In this document: piece by piece, positions 26,426 to 34,298 of the stretch
Layout: the number at the start of each line of letters is the position of its first letter
How positions within the stretch are numbered: position 1 is the stretch's first letter
DNA from: Clostridia bacterium
Lineage (GTDB): Bacteria; Bacillota; Clostridia; UMGS1810
Direction of reading: 5' to 3'
NCBI GenBank assembly: GCA_016293435.1
Contig: JAEDEG010000010.1
Span: 1-40,263 of the forward strand
Length of the DNA: 40,263 nt
Notes under the pieces: model-generated
The model's database searches: none
The model's input: only the letters and a program-made list of their open reading frames with translations
What the model was told of the DNA's origin: nothing
Translations under genes and position numbers: made by a program

Positions 26426-27079
26426 CTATACATATGAACGTGAAATGCCCATTCTATCGGAAATTTCCTTTTGAGTAAGCACATCGGCTCCGCAAAGACC
26501 GTACCTCAGTTCCAAAACCTTTTGTTCTCTTTCTTCGAGAACGGCTCGCATATGGAGATAAAGCTCACTTATGCGCAGCTTGAGGTTTACCTCATCAAAT
26601 ACACTTTCTTCGTCGTTGCTTAGCTTATCAATCAGCGTGACCTCATTGCCGTCTTTATCTTTGCCTATGGGGTCTTGCAAAAGAACCTCTCCCATGGTTT
26701 TTTTACCTGATCTTACCGTCATTCTGATTTCGTTTTCGATGCACCGTGCGGCATAGGTGCCCAGAGTTGCACCTTTTTCGGGCTTAAATGAAGAAATGGC
26801 TTTTATAAGCCCGATTGTGCCTATTGATATAATATCGTCGCTGTCGTAGCCTCTGAGAGTGTACTTTTTTGCTATGTGGGCTACAAGCCTCAGATTATGT
26901 TCAATAAGCTTGTTTTTGGCGGAGGTATCACCACCAAGATAAGCCTCTATGTACTTTGATTCATCCTCGGCAGAAAGCGGTTTTAAAAACAAGCTTGACC
27001 CCGTTACATAAGACACCATAAACACCGATGTGCTAAGCAGGGATATAAGCCACGAAAAAAATACAAACAAAAAAAGCAC
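26426..27079 (-). pseudogene. sigK: sigK-type sporulation sigma factor, truncated in region 4
   Basis: It encodes about 214-217 residues. A hydrophobic pro-sequence (SWLISLLSTSVFMVSYVTGSS) is followed by LKPLSAEDESKYIEAYLGGD, region 2 (HNLRLVAHIAKKY, DDIISIGTIGLIKAI) and region 4 up to KEISDRMGISRSYV-stop. This is the SigK pattern of a membrane-tethered precursor activated in the mother cell. The helix-turn-helix recognition helix is cut: the expected continuation (S-R-I-E-K-K-A-L-type) is absent and the sequence joins an unrelated gene fragment. About 15-20 residues are lost, so promoter recognition is probably impaired. Start is either GTG 27079 or TTG 27070; the GGGGGTG ribosome site favours TTG 27070. 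It could alternatively be one half of a sigK split by a skin-like element. Confidence 0.82.
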
Positions 27080-27102
27080 CCCCGAAAATAATAGATATTT
27101 CT

Positions 27103-27110
27103 ATTATATG
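27103..27110 (-). promoter_or_regulatory. Candidate sigma-E/sigma-K type -10 box before sigK
   Basis: The minus strand reads CATATAAT, matching the CATANNNT -10 pattern of mother-cell sigma factors, about 25-35 bp before the sigK start. No convincing -35 is visible at the usual distance, so support is modest. Confidence 0.4.
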
Positions 27111-27157
27111 AGAGTGATTTTTGTTTTGTGAATGTCCAAAATAAACACTATGAAATT

Positions 27158-27961
27158 TTATGGTGCATAAATGAGATTACCGTATTGGTCATACACTTTA
27201 TAGCCTTCGCTACTTCTCTGCTCGGCAAGACGAATGGCATTGTCGATATAATTGAACGCACCAATCTGTGATTGTGCATCATTTGCAGACTTTCGCACTC
27301 TGTATATGATAGTTGCGCCGGATGCGGGCGGTGCCGGCTCGGGTTCGGGATTGTGCTCGTCAATTTCAGGCTCATGGATGTAGACATTCTCTTCTTTATC
27401 CTCGTATTCGGGCTCTTCAACCACAAGAGACTTTTCATATTCTTCTTGAGTGGTATAACCGTTTTTAATTGCAAGATTATAATCATAGCTTGTCATAATC
27501 ATTGCCGCATCCTGAGCTTCTTCAAGCCCCCCAACTCCGTATATAACAAGACAATTGTCTCTTATTTTGCCAAAAACCGGCGGCGTGAGAGCCTGTGCAC
27601 CGTTGGCTGTAACAGAAAGAGATTTATCCTCAATATTGATATTTTTGCTGTTTGCTCTTGCAAGGCCTATTTCAGAAAGATTGAACATGAGATAAATGCC
27701 TTTATCCTCAATGCTTTTCATAACATCTATGCTGCTTATGTCATCGTTTGTAAAAAACGGGTCATCACCCGCCACCGAAATTTCTATATCAATCTTACTG
27801 CTTGTAATATACTGTGATATTCTTTCATCAGAGGCAATTTGCGCTGTCTGCTTATTGTTTACATTAGCAGTGCGCCGAAGGCTGCAGCCACAGCTAAGCA
27901 CCAAGGTCATGAGCATGCCTATAGCCAATGCAGTGCGATATGTTGTCAAGCTCTTTTTCAT
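27158..27961 (-). CDS. Membrane-associated protein with C-terminal SPOR-like motif (putative lipoprotein)
   Basis: This is a 267-residue protein. The N-terminus has a hydrophobic segment ending LVLSCGC, a possible though imperfect lipobox. Residues about 30-150 are an unrecognised domain (YITSSKIDIEISVAGDDPF, IYLMFNLSEIGLARA). A Pro/Glu-rich linker (about 180-220) leads to YRVRKSANDAQSQIGAFNYI and GYKVYDQYGNLIYAP, a short module often found in clostridial cell-wall amidases and resembling SPOR peptidoglycan-binding repeats. An envelope role is likely. GGGGG precedes the ATG, with a good sigma-A promoter upstream. It stands alone between sigK and the pilus operon. Confidence 0.72.
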   Translation of the reverse strand: MKKSLTTYRTALAIGMLMTLVLSCGCSLRRTANVNNKQTAQIASDERISQYITSSKIDIEISVAGDDPFFTNDDISSIDVMKSIEDKGIYLMFNLSEIGLARANSKNINIEDKSLSVTANGAQALTPPVFGKIRDNCLVIYGVGGLEEAQDAAMIMTSYDYNLAIKNGYTTQEEYEKSLVVEEPEYEDKEENVYIHEPEIDEHNPEPEPAPPASGATIIYRVRKSANDAQSQIGAFNYIDNAIRLAEQRSSEGYKVYDQYGNLIYAP

Positions 27962-27993
27962 TCATACAACCCCCTATTGTCTTATTATTTCAA

Positions 27994-28050
27994 ATTCTAT
28001 CACATTTGCAGAAATTTGTCAATATTTAGGGGGTTTGCAACACGTCAATC
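27994..28050 (-). promoter_or_regulatory. Promoter of the SPOR-like protein with an upstream ATTGACGTG motif
   Basis: On the minus strand TTGACA (28017-28022) and TAGAAT (27994-27999) are separated by 17 bp. GATTGACGTG at 28041-28050 equals the core of the 21-bp repeats before the pilus operon, hinting at shared regulation. The rest of the 228-bp gap up to 28189 holds only weak stems, and no clear terminator for the pilus operon was found. Confidence 0.7.
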
Positions 28051-28189
28051 TAATTTAGTATCAGTTCTGTAACATTATTTAGAGTAACAATAAATCGGAT
28101 AAACTCCGACAAATTGTTAATATCAAAAAGATTGCGCTTCAAAATACCGCTTATTGCTTTTGCTTTACGTTTTTCAAAAGCAGTTGCAC

Positions 28190-31108
28190 TTATTTGCTCT
28201 CTTTTTCTCCAAATTTCTTTCCAAAAACAAATAAGAAAACTGCTACACACATCACAAACACACCAATGACATTGAAAACAACCGTTCCAATACCGCCGGC
28301 AGTCGGGAGTTGGATACCGACTTGATTTGTAATTTCAATCAAATATATGCCGTTTGCATCTGCTTGCGTATCGGTAAAGCTAATCTTTGTGACTTTGTTT
28401 GTAATATTATAGCCAAAGGGTGGCTTCGTTTCTACGACATAGTAGTCTCGTCCCGTTAAGAGCTTGTCGGTAAAGATTGCAAGCGCCTTTGCACGATCCT
28501 TAGTTAATGCCGTAGTTGCGGAGCCGATTTTGATACACTTTATACTTGCACCATCATAGGTAATTGTTTGATCACCATCGTCAGCCATTTGGTAAAGGGT
28601 GAACTCTGCACCGACAAGCGGGGCTTTGTCATCTTCGTCAACCTTGCTGACATGCAGCGTATATGCCTTTTCATAGCGTGCATAATAGGTCGCATCACCC
28701 GTAGTGATGTATTCTATTGTTGTGCCATTGTTTGTAATCATTTCACTTGGCACCTTATTCCCCTCGGAATCATACCAGCCAATAAATATATAACCTGCTC
28801 CGACATTGGCAGTGGAGCTTATGGGTGAGCCTACTGCGTCTACATAACTGTAACGTCCGAGCGTTCCGATATTATCATCCGTGGTGTCTTCCCAAATATC
28901 GCCGTTCTTTATCTGACGTATATAGGTTTGAGTAACGATGTTTGAGAACTTTGCATAATATGTTTTTACGCTTTCCTTTGCTTCAACATAAGCGTATTCG
29001 GTGTTTGTGCTGATTAGGTTGTTGTTTTCATCATACCAACCTATGAATGTACAACCCGGATTTGCAACCGCCCTAACCAGTACCGTTTCATCAATTGCGG
29101 CATAGTATGCCTTGCCGCCTAATTCTGTGTATGTATCGTTATAATTCTCGTCTGTCGGGTTTGTAACGCTTGTAATTTCAACTGTTCCACCCTCAGTCGA
29201 ATTTATACTTACACCGTTTTGCACAAGCTGCGGAATAAATGCCTGTCGCCAGCGCCATTGCGCCACCATCGTAATTCCACGATGAATGTTTGCATAACTC
29301 TTTTTCGCACCGCCGTCATTCCATGTTACGCCCAAAATCTTCTCAGACTCTCCGGTGTCTAATGCCTTGTCGAAAGAGATGTTTCCGTCGTAAATTTTAA
29401 AATACTGAGACTTAGTATCAGATTGTACAATGCCGTCTATTTTATAATCACATGCTATGGAGTGTACGGCAGGAAGAATCATTCCTTCCCTTTGGTCCGC
29501 ATTTACCAGTTCTATATTTGAAGGAATATTGTCCACAATATCCCCAATCATCTTCCAGCCCATAAACTTCCAGCCATCATAGCCCTCTGCTGCTTTTGAA
29601 ACATAAGGCTTTATAAACGATTCTCCGTTTATGGATTCTCCCACAGGTTTAAAGCTGTAAACATTTTCAGCTTCCTCCTCGGGATACGGTCTGTCCAATA
29701 TAATATAGGGCTGTCCACCATTAGAGTCATATGTAACGGTTGGGTGTTTAATAAATATAAAGTGCAAATCCGTAGATGAGATAATATTTTCAAGATAATA
29801 TGTATAAACTATGTCGCCGTTTGCTGCTACAGACCTTACCCATTTTCCCCTTTTGTCCTCGTCGGTCAACGATTCGCTATAATCAATCACATTTCCTGTC
29901 AATTTAATAAAACTGGAAACCGGTTCGCCGTTCTCATCCAGTCTCGTGTGATAAGCACCCAAAAATTGACAGCCGTCCTCCTCATCTTGTTTTTTTATAA
30001 CCGCCTTAATTTCCAGAGTCTGACCATCAGTTACATAGGTGGCAAGTTTATTATCTATAGTAATCTCATGACCTGTAGAGCTACCTGATCCTCCTGAGGA
30101 GCCGTCGCTGGAGCTGACAATTGCGCTACCATGGTTACTTGTACTGCCCGATAGATTATGGTATATCTCAAAGTTAATATTATCAAGAAAGTTACCGAAA
30201 GTCTTTTCTTTGCCCGCCGGTGCTGATGAATCAACATATCCTACCGAAACGAAGCAGAACAGTGTATCCGTCTGTTTTGGCGGAACGGTATATAAATAGT
30301 ATTTACTCGTATCCAATCCCGAGCCTTGGCTGCCTGAGGAGGCATCAGCGTTAGAGCCATAAGAGTTCCACGGGTTTTCTTTGACACCCTTGCCTTTCTC
30401 AGACGCCATTATCCAAATCTCCCACTTCTCGGTATAAATTGAGCTTGGTGTCAGACTGAACGGATTGTTTCCTGCATTGTCTAAAAAAGCACCTCTTGTC
30501 GCAAATTTTTTACTGTAAAGCGTAATATGTTCTCCCATACCCGCCGAGGTTTTAACAGAGGTCAAATTCTTTTCTATAATCCAATCCACCATCTGCATTA
30601 GCTGATCACGCCCGGCCTTGCTGGGCTTTGACGGATCAACGCTCTGTTTAGGTCCTATAATCAGTGCCATAGTATCCGCTCCGTTTCGGGCACCGTGATC
30701 TAAACCCCATTCATAAATACTGGACGGAGATGTCTTGATATTTTGGTATAATGTACTCTCTTCATCTGCGTTTAACTCTGCGGCATACGTTCCATCCGTA
30801 GGCTTTAATCTCATAGACGGGCTTGAAAAATAAGTCGACGGATTATCCCTGAACAATTCAATTTTGCCCTGAAAGGCAGTTGTATTCCAAGCGGGGACAT
30901 CAGCCTGAATCAGCTGTTTGTAGGCATTGGTAAAGCTCTGTCCTTCTTCAAAACTGCCGTTAAGAAGTCGTCTTGTTCCGGTGGCATTCTCTTCGCCCAA
31001 TACTTTCAAAAAAACGAAGTCTGAAAACTTAATGTTTAAGAACACAAGTACAATAAGAAAGAGGCAGAATATTCGTGTTACATTGCTGCGTTTTGTTTTG
31101 TGATTCAT
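28190..31108 (-). CDS. Large sortase-anchored surface adhesin, likely pilus tip protein, with LPTAG signal
   Basis: This is a 972-residue protein with an N-terminal export segment (RIFCLFLIVLVFLNIKF). Residues about 45-340 form a large module of unknown fold starting RRLLNGSFEEGQ. The middle carries several InlB-type B-repeat-like units (GCTFIGWYDENNN, GYIFIGWYDSEGN, TYYAKF/TYYARY). Residues about 825-930 form a Cna-B/SpaA-like isopeptide domain containing YYVVETKPPFGYN. The C-terminus is LPTAGGIG, a hydrophobic span and KKFGEKESK, a variant sorting signal. It is last in the pilus operon, 71 bp after the second sortase. Size, unique N-terminal domain and operon position suggest an adhesive tip or ancillary pilin; the ligand is unknown. 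Confidence 0.85.
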   Translation of the reverse strand: MNHKTKRSNVTRIFCLFLIVLVFLNIKFSDFVFLKVLGEENATGTRRLLNGSFEEGQSFTNAYKQLIQADVPAWNTTAFQGKIELFRDNPSTYFSSPSMRLKPTDGTYAAELNADEESTLYQNIKTSPSSIYEWGLDHGARNGADTMALIIGPKQSVDPSKPSKAGRDQLMQMVDWIIEKNLTSVKTSAGMGEHITLYSKKFATRGAFLDNAGNNPFSLTPSSIYTEKWEIWIMASEKGKGVKENPWNSYGSNADASSGSQGSGLDTSKYYLYTVPPKQTDTLFCFVSVGYVDSSAPAGKEKTFGNFLDNINFEIYHNLSGSTSNHGSAIVSSSDGSSGGSGSSTGHEITIDNKLATYVTDGQTLEIKAVIKKQDEEDGCQFLGAYHTRLDENGEPVSSFIKLTGNVIDYSESLTDEDKRGKWVRSVAANGDIVYTYYLENIISSTDLHFIFIKHPTVTYDSNGGQPYIILDRPYPEEEAENVYSFKPVGESINGESFIKPYVSKAAEGYDGWKFMGWKMIGDIVDNIPSNIELVNADQREGMILPAVHSIACDYKIDGIVQSDTKSQYFKIYDGNISFDKALDTGESEKILGVTWNDGGAKKSYANIHRGITMVAQWRWRQAFIPQLVQNGVSINSTEGGTVEITSVTNPTDENYNDTYTELGGKAYYAAIDETVLVRAVANPGCTFIGWYDENNNLISTNTEYAYVEAKESVKTYYAKFSNIVTQTYIRQIKNGDIWEDTTDDNIGTLGRYSYVDAVGSPISSTANVGAGYIFIGWYDSEGNKVPSEMITNNGTTIEYITTGDATYYARYEKAYTLHVSKVDEDDKAPLVGAEFTLYQMADDGDQTITYDGASIKCIKIGSATTALTKDRAKALAIFTDKLLTGRDYYVVETKPPFGYNITNKVTKISFTDTQADANGIYLIEITNQVGIQLPTAGGIGTVVFNVIGVFVMCVAVFLFVFGKKFGEKESK

Positions 31109-31179
31109 TTATAAACAGCCCCTCCCTCTTTACAAAATTTCAGATGTTTTTGCTGTAATTCTTCCTAATGTAAATACAA

Positions 31180-31764
31180 TTACTCTTTATCCTGCTGCTT
31201 TTCACAGCGTACAACAACCCTTTTCATACCGCCATAGGTGCAGGTAAAAAGAGTAAGGTCGCTGTCTGTATCGGTAAGCCTGTCAAGCTCATATTTTCCA
31301 AGTATTTCCGTATCGGTTATTTTATAGACGTACAGTGTTCCGTTTACGTCAAGAAACTGCACCTCGTCACCTTTTTCCGCATTTCCCAGACTGCCGAAAT
31401 GCTGTCTGTAATTATGTGCTAAAATAATAAGCCTGCCGTCCTCTGCTGTACCGCTGTATCTGCAGGCGGATTTTTTTAGATTTTTATAGCTCCATTCCGC
31501 CGCAACAGGAACTTCAATTCCTACAGACGGAACAGAGATTACTCCCAACGTATTGGTTCCGTTCACAAGCCTTGTGGGCATTGTACCCTCATACTCATCT
31601 ATTGCTCCGGGAGTGTCTTCAAGCATTTCTTCCTCAAGACTGCTTAAAATCTCCATAGATTCCTCGGCAGCATGAAAAGATATGACTTCATTACAGATAA
31701 ACAGGACAGCTGATGAGGCAAGCAGAATACAGCCGATTATAATAAAGGCTACGGATCTTTTCAT
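31180..31764 (-). CDS. Sortase, second enzyme of the pilus locus
   Basis: This is a 194-residue membrane enzyme with an N-terminal span (SVAFIIIGCILLASSAVLFI) and no C-terminal span. The catalytic triad appears as His117 (ILAHNYR), Cys175 (TLFTCTYGG) and Arg182 (KRVVVR). Sortases cut LPxTG-like signals and link proteins to each other or to the wall. The short length and absence of a C-terminal anchor differ from the class C enzyme upstream; it may be the housekeeping-type or tip-protein-specific partner. It overlaps the minor pilin gene by four bases (coupled translation). Confidence 0.88.
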   Translation of the reverse strand: MKRSVAFIIIGCILLASSAVLFICNEVISFHAAEESMEILSSLEEEMLEDTPGAIDEYEGTMPTRLVNGTNTLGVISVPSVGIEVPVAAEWSYKNLKKSACRYSGTAEDGRLIILAHNYRQHFGSLGNAEKGDEVQFLDVNGTLYVYKITDTEILGKYELDRLTDTDSDLTLFTCTYGGMKRVVVRCEKQQDKE

Positions 31765-33374
31765 TTGGTATCACCTCTTTTTGACGGAAGCAATACGAAT
31801 CCGATTATCAAAAATATAATTCCCGACACCGCAAGAACGGGCACAGGCCAATTCAAATTACCTGTCTGGGGTATAGCAATAGGCTCAGATGCTTCATCGG
31901 CAGGGGAAGTGTTTTCGTCGGTCAATGCAGGAACAAATGGCTTTGGGGGTATACCTATAGAGGTATTTCCCGGAGTAAATGTATTTGTAATTATAAAGCC
32001 GTTGTCGTCTCCTTTTGAATAAGCTGCCGAATAGTCCTGAACCTCTTTTTCCGTAATACTGTATGAAGCATCAGACGGCACATCGGAGAACACTCCCTTC
32101 CAGTCCGTTTCCTCTGTCAGCTCAAGCTCACGGTATATTCCTCCGTCTTTTATAAGCCTTACTGTGATACTCTCCGGTCTTGCTCCACTCTCGTTTTCGT
32201 TATCAAGCCAGATTTTTTCAATGGGAATATCGGTTTGGTCGGAGGGCGTCGGATTAATCGGCTCAATAGGCGGATCGTCCTTTTCGTCGCCTACCGTGTT
32301 AATGACGGTATATAGATTACTGTCTGTTCTGTTATAGGATGTACTGTAGCCCTCAGGAGAAATTTCCTTTACAGTGTATTCGCCGTCGTCAAGCTCATCG
32401 AATCTGAAGCTCCAGTCATTTGCACCGTCGAGCTGTGCCGTACGGTACACCTCTGCATCTTTTATAAGCTGTACTGTGACGCTTCTCGGTCTTATTCCCT
32501 GTCTGTCATTATCATCAACCCACTGCTTCCTTACAAAAACCGACATATTGTCTGTCTTGGGAGGATTCACCGCACTGTGACTGTTTATAATAACAAATCC
32601 CGCAGATGCACTGCCCGAATATGATGCGGTATATCCGTCAACCGATGTTTCCTCGACTGTATATGAGGATTTATTTCCTGTGAGCTTTAAGAAGGTGTGC
32701 TTCCAGCCGTTTTCACTGCTTAGCGAAACGGTAGTCAGCTTTTTTCCGTTACGCAGAAGCGTAACCGATACGCTTTCGGGGCGGATGCCGTCAGCATTGT
32801 CAGAATCATCCCATATTTTGGCTACAGTAACCGAAAACGAACTGGCACCGCCGCCACCGACGCCACCGCCGTTGCTTTCCTTTTCGGTTTTTACATTGGA
32901 TAAAACATTGTATACAGATGCACCGCCGACACCTTGCTCGGGAATAAACACAATATAAGGCGAAATAGTTTTAAATCCCGATACGGCTTTTGTTTGAGCA
33001 ACAAGGAATACTCCGGGCAAAAGTCCTGAAAAATACGCATTGCCGTTTGAATCTGTATATAACACTGTACCGCTTACGCTGTGATGCACAGCATAGGTAT
33101 AGAGTGTGTTTGCCGCATTGTGCTTGCTGTTGTCGGTGGTAAGAGAGTTAAGGTCAACGGCAGCTTCATTAAAGTTCGGAGTTAATGCATAACCGCCGCC
33201 CGATATATCGCCCACTCTGAAAAGAGACATTTCGACACCGCTTACACCTCTGCCGGTATCCTTGCTTATGTATTTAATTGTAAGACTGCCCATCGATTCC
33301 GAATGAACTCCGCATACGCTGAAGAGCATCGCAAGGAACAGGAGCATCGACACAAGCGAAGCTGTCTTTTTCAT
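31761..33374 (-). CDS. Minor pilin or adhesin with three Cna-B repeats and IPQTG sorting signal
   Basis: This is a 537-residue protein with a signal peptide (SLVSMLLFLAMLFSVCGVHS). The N-terminal domain (about 27-165) resembles a SpaA-type pilin module (LTIKYISKDTGRGVSGVEMSLF). After a Gly-rich hinge come three Cna-B domains (about 180-265, 280-360, 385-465), each with the W-x-D..N..G-x-RP-x-S-V pattern (IWDDSDNADGIRPESVSV, QWVDDNDRQGIRPRSVTV, IWLDNENESGARPESITV) and usual E of the internal isopeptide bond (YTVEETSVDGY). It ends in IPQTG, a hydrophobic span and basic tail. It lies between the two sortase genes and is probably the basal or ancillary subunit. Confidence 0.88.
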   Translation of the reverse strand: MKKTASLVSMLLFLAMLFSVCGVHSESMGSLTIKYISKDTGRGVSGVEMSLFRVGDISGGGYALTPNFNEAAVDLNSLTTDNSKHNAANTLYTYAVHHSVSGTVLYTDSNGNAYFSGLLPGVFLVAQTKAVSGFKTISPYIVFIPEQGVGGASVYNVLSNVKTEKESNGGGVGGGGASSFSVTVAKIWDDSDNADGIRPESVSVTLLRNGKKLTTVSLSSENGWKHTFLKLTGNKSSYTVEETSVDGYTASYSGSASAGFVIINSHSAVNPPKTDNMSVFVRKQWVDDNDRQGIRPRSVTVQLIKDAEVYRTAQLDGANDWSFRFDELDDGEYTVKEISPEGYSTSYNRTDSNLYTVINTVGDEKDDPPIEPINPTPSDQTDIPIEKIWLDNENESGARPESITVRLIKDGGIYRELELTEETDWKGVFSDVPSDASYSITEKEVQDYSAAYSKGDDNGFIITNTFTPGNTSIGIPPKPFVPALTDENTSPADEASEPIAIPQTGNLNWPVPVLAVSGIIFLIIGFVLLPSKRGDTK

Positions 33375-33397
33375 AACACCCTATACCGTTCCTTTCA

Positions 33398-34228
33398 CTA
33401 TAGTTTCTTTTTTATCTGTCTTTTTCTGATGAAATATATAATAAGCATAACCAATATTGCCGCGATAATACCTATTGCATAGAGAAGCACCATTTTATTA
33501 TGCTTCTTTTGGGCATTGACAACCTGATCCTCCTCAACCTCAGGGATGTACTTTGTTCTCTCTCCTCGTACAAGCAGCCTGTGCGTGTTGATTCCGTATG
33601 GTGTACAGGTTAAAAGAGTAACATAATCCTTACCGGGAGAAATTTGCAAATAACTCGTATCATCGGGAAGAACTACTTTTATCTGATCCACCTTATAGGC
33701 AAGAATTTCATCAAGCACATGAATAAAGAACAGGTCGCCCTCTTTCAGCCTGTCTATATTAGTAAAGAGCTTTGCAGAGGGCAGTCCCCTGTGTGCCGTA
33801 ATAACAGCATGAGTGTTTTCACCGCCTATAGGCAGAGAACTTCCGGGAATGTGTCCTGCGCTTTTTTGCAGAACGTCCTCACCGCAGTCATGTCTTATGG
33901 GCAGATTGATATCGCAGACAGGAATCGTAATATATGCCATTACATCATCGTTTACGTTGAGCAGGTTTTTGTATTCAAGGTTAGATGCCGTTATATCCGT
34001 ACTGCCGTTTATGGCAAGGTCTGCAATAAGCTCGTTATACTCCCTTGCAGCACTCTTTAGTTCGTCAATCTGTTCCTGTGACATTTTTTCAATCTGTTTG
34101 CGGTAGTCATCAATAATCCCCAGCTGATGCCTTTGGTGGAAATAGTTGCTTACTGCAGGATAAAGCAATATCGACAATCCTACCGCAAAAATCAAAATAC
34201 ATACAATGATTTTTATTTTGTTTTTCAT
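33398..34228 (-). CDS. Class C (pilus-polymerising) sortase
   Basis: The protein has about 276 residues from ATG 34228; a GTG four codons upstream (34240) is possible but has a worse ribosome site. It has an N-terminal span (IIVCILIFAVGLSILLYP) and a C-terminal span followed by a basic tail, the two-anchor layout of class C enzymes. Catalytic residues are His146 (VITAHRGL), Cys208 (TLLTCTPYGI) and Arg217 (NTHRLLVRG). This class links the Thr of one pilin's sorting signal to a Lys of the next. I see no clear DP(F/W) lid motif, which most class C sortases have. It follows the major pilin gene across a terminator-like hairpin. Confidence 0.9.
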   Translation of the reverse strand: MKNKIKIIVCILIFAVGLSILLYPAVSNYFHQRHQLGIIDDYRKQIEKMSQEQIDELKSAAREYNELIADLAINGSTDITASNLEYKNLLNVNDDVMAYITIPVCDINLPIRHDCGEDVLQKSAGHIPGSSLPIGGENTHAVITAHRGLPSAKLFTNIDRLKEGDLFFIHVLDEILAYKVDQIKVVLPDDTSYLQISPGKDYVTLLTCTPYGINTHRLLVRGERTKYIPEVEEDQVVNAQKKHNKMVLLYAIGIIAAILVMLIIYFIRKRQIKKKL

Positions 34229-34246
34229 ATAATGTATCACCCAAGC

Positions 34247-34285
34247 AAAAATCCGCCGTAAAACTGCTTACAAGCGGATTTTTTT
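34247..34285 (-). terminator. Attenuator-like hairpin between the major pilin and the sortase genes
   Basis: AAAAATCCGC (34247-34256) pairs with GCGGATTTTT (34274-34283) across a 17-base loop, giving on the minus strand a stem followed by TTTTT. Partial termination here would keep pilin mRNA far above sortase mRNA. No promoter was recognised between the hairpin and the sortase start, so readthrough seems needed. Confidence 0.78.
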
Positions 34286-34298
34286 GCAAATCTGATAA

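Noticed and set aside
27272..27817. 181-residue plus-strand open frame antisense to the SPOR-like gene
   Set aside because: The cysteine-rich, low-plausibility composition is typical of a reverse-strand shadow; no promoter or ribosome site fits.
28080..28120. Small stem TCGGA/TCCGA as terminator of the pilus operon
   Set aside because: The stem has only five pairs and is followed by a mixed sequence rather than a T run.
28050..28250. 66-residue minus-strand open frame overlapping the end of the large adhesin gene
   Set aside because: It overlaps the sorting signal in another frame, lacks a ribosome site and has no recognisable product.
33644..34060. 138-residue plus-strand open frame antisense to the class C sortase
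   Set aside because: It is a shadow of the sortase gene, with no ribosome site or family features.
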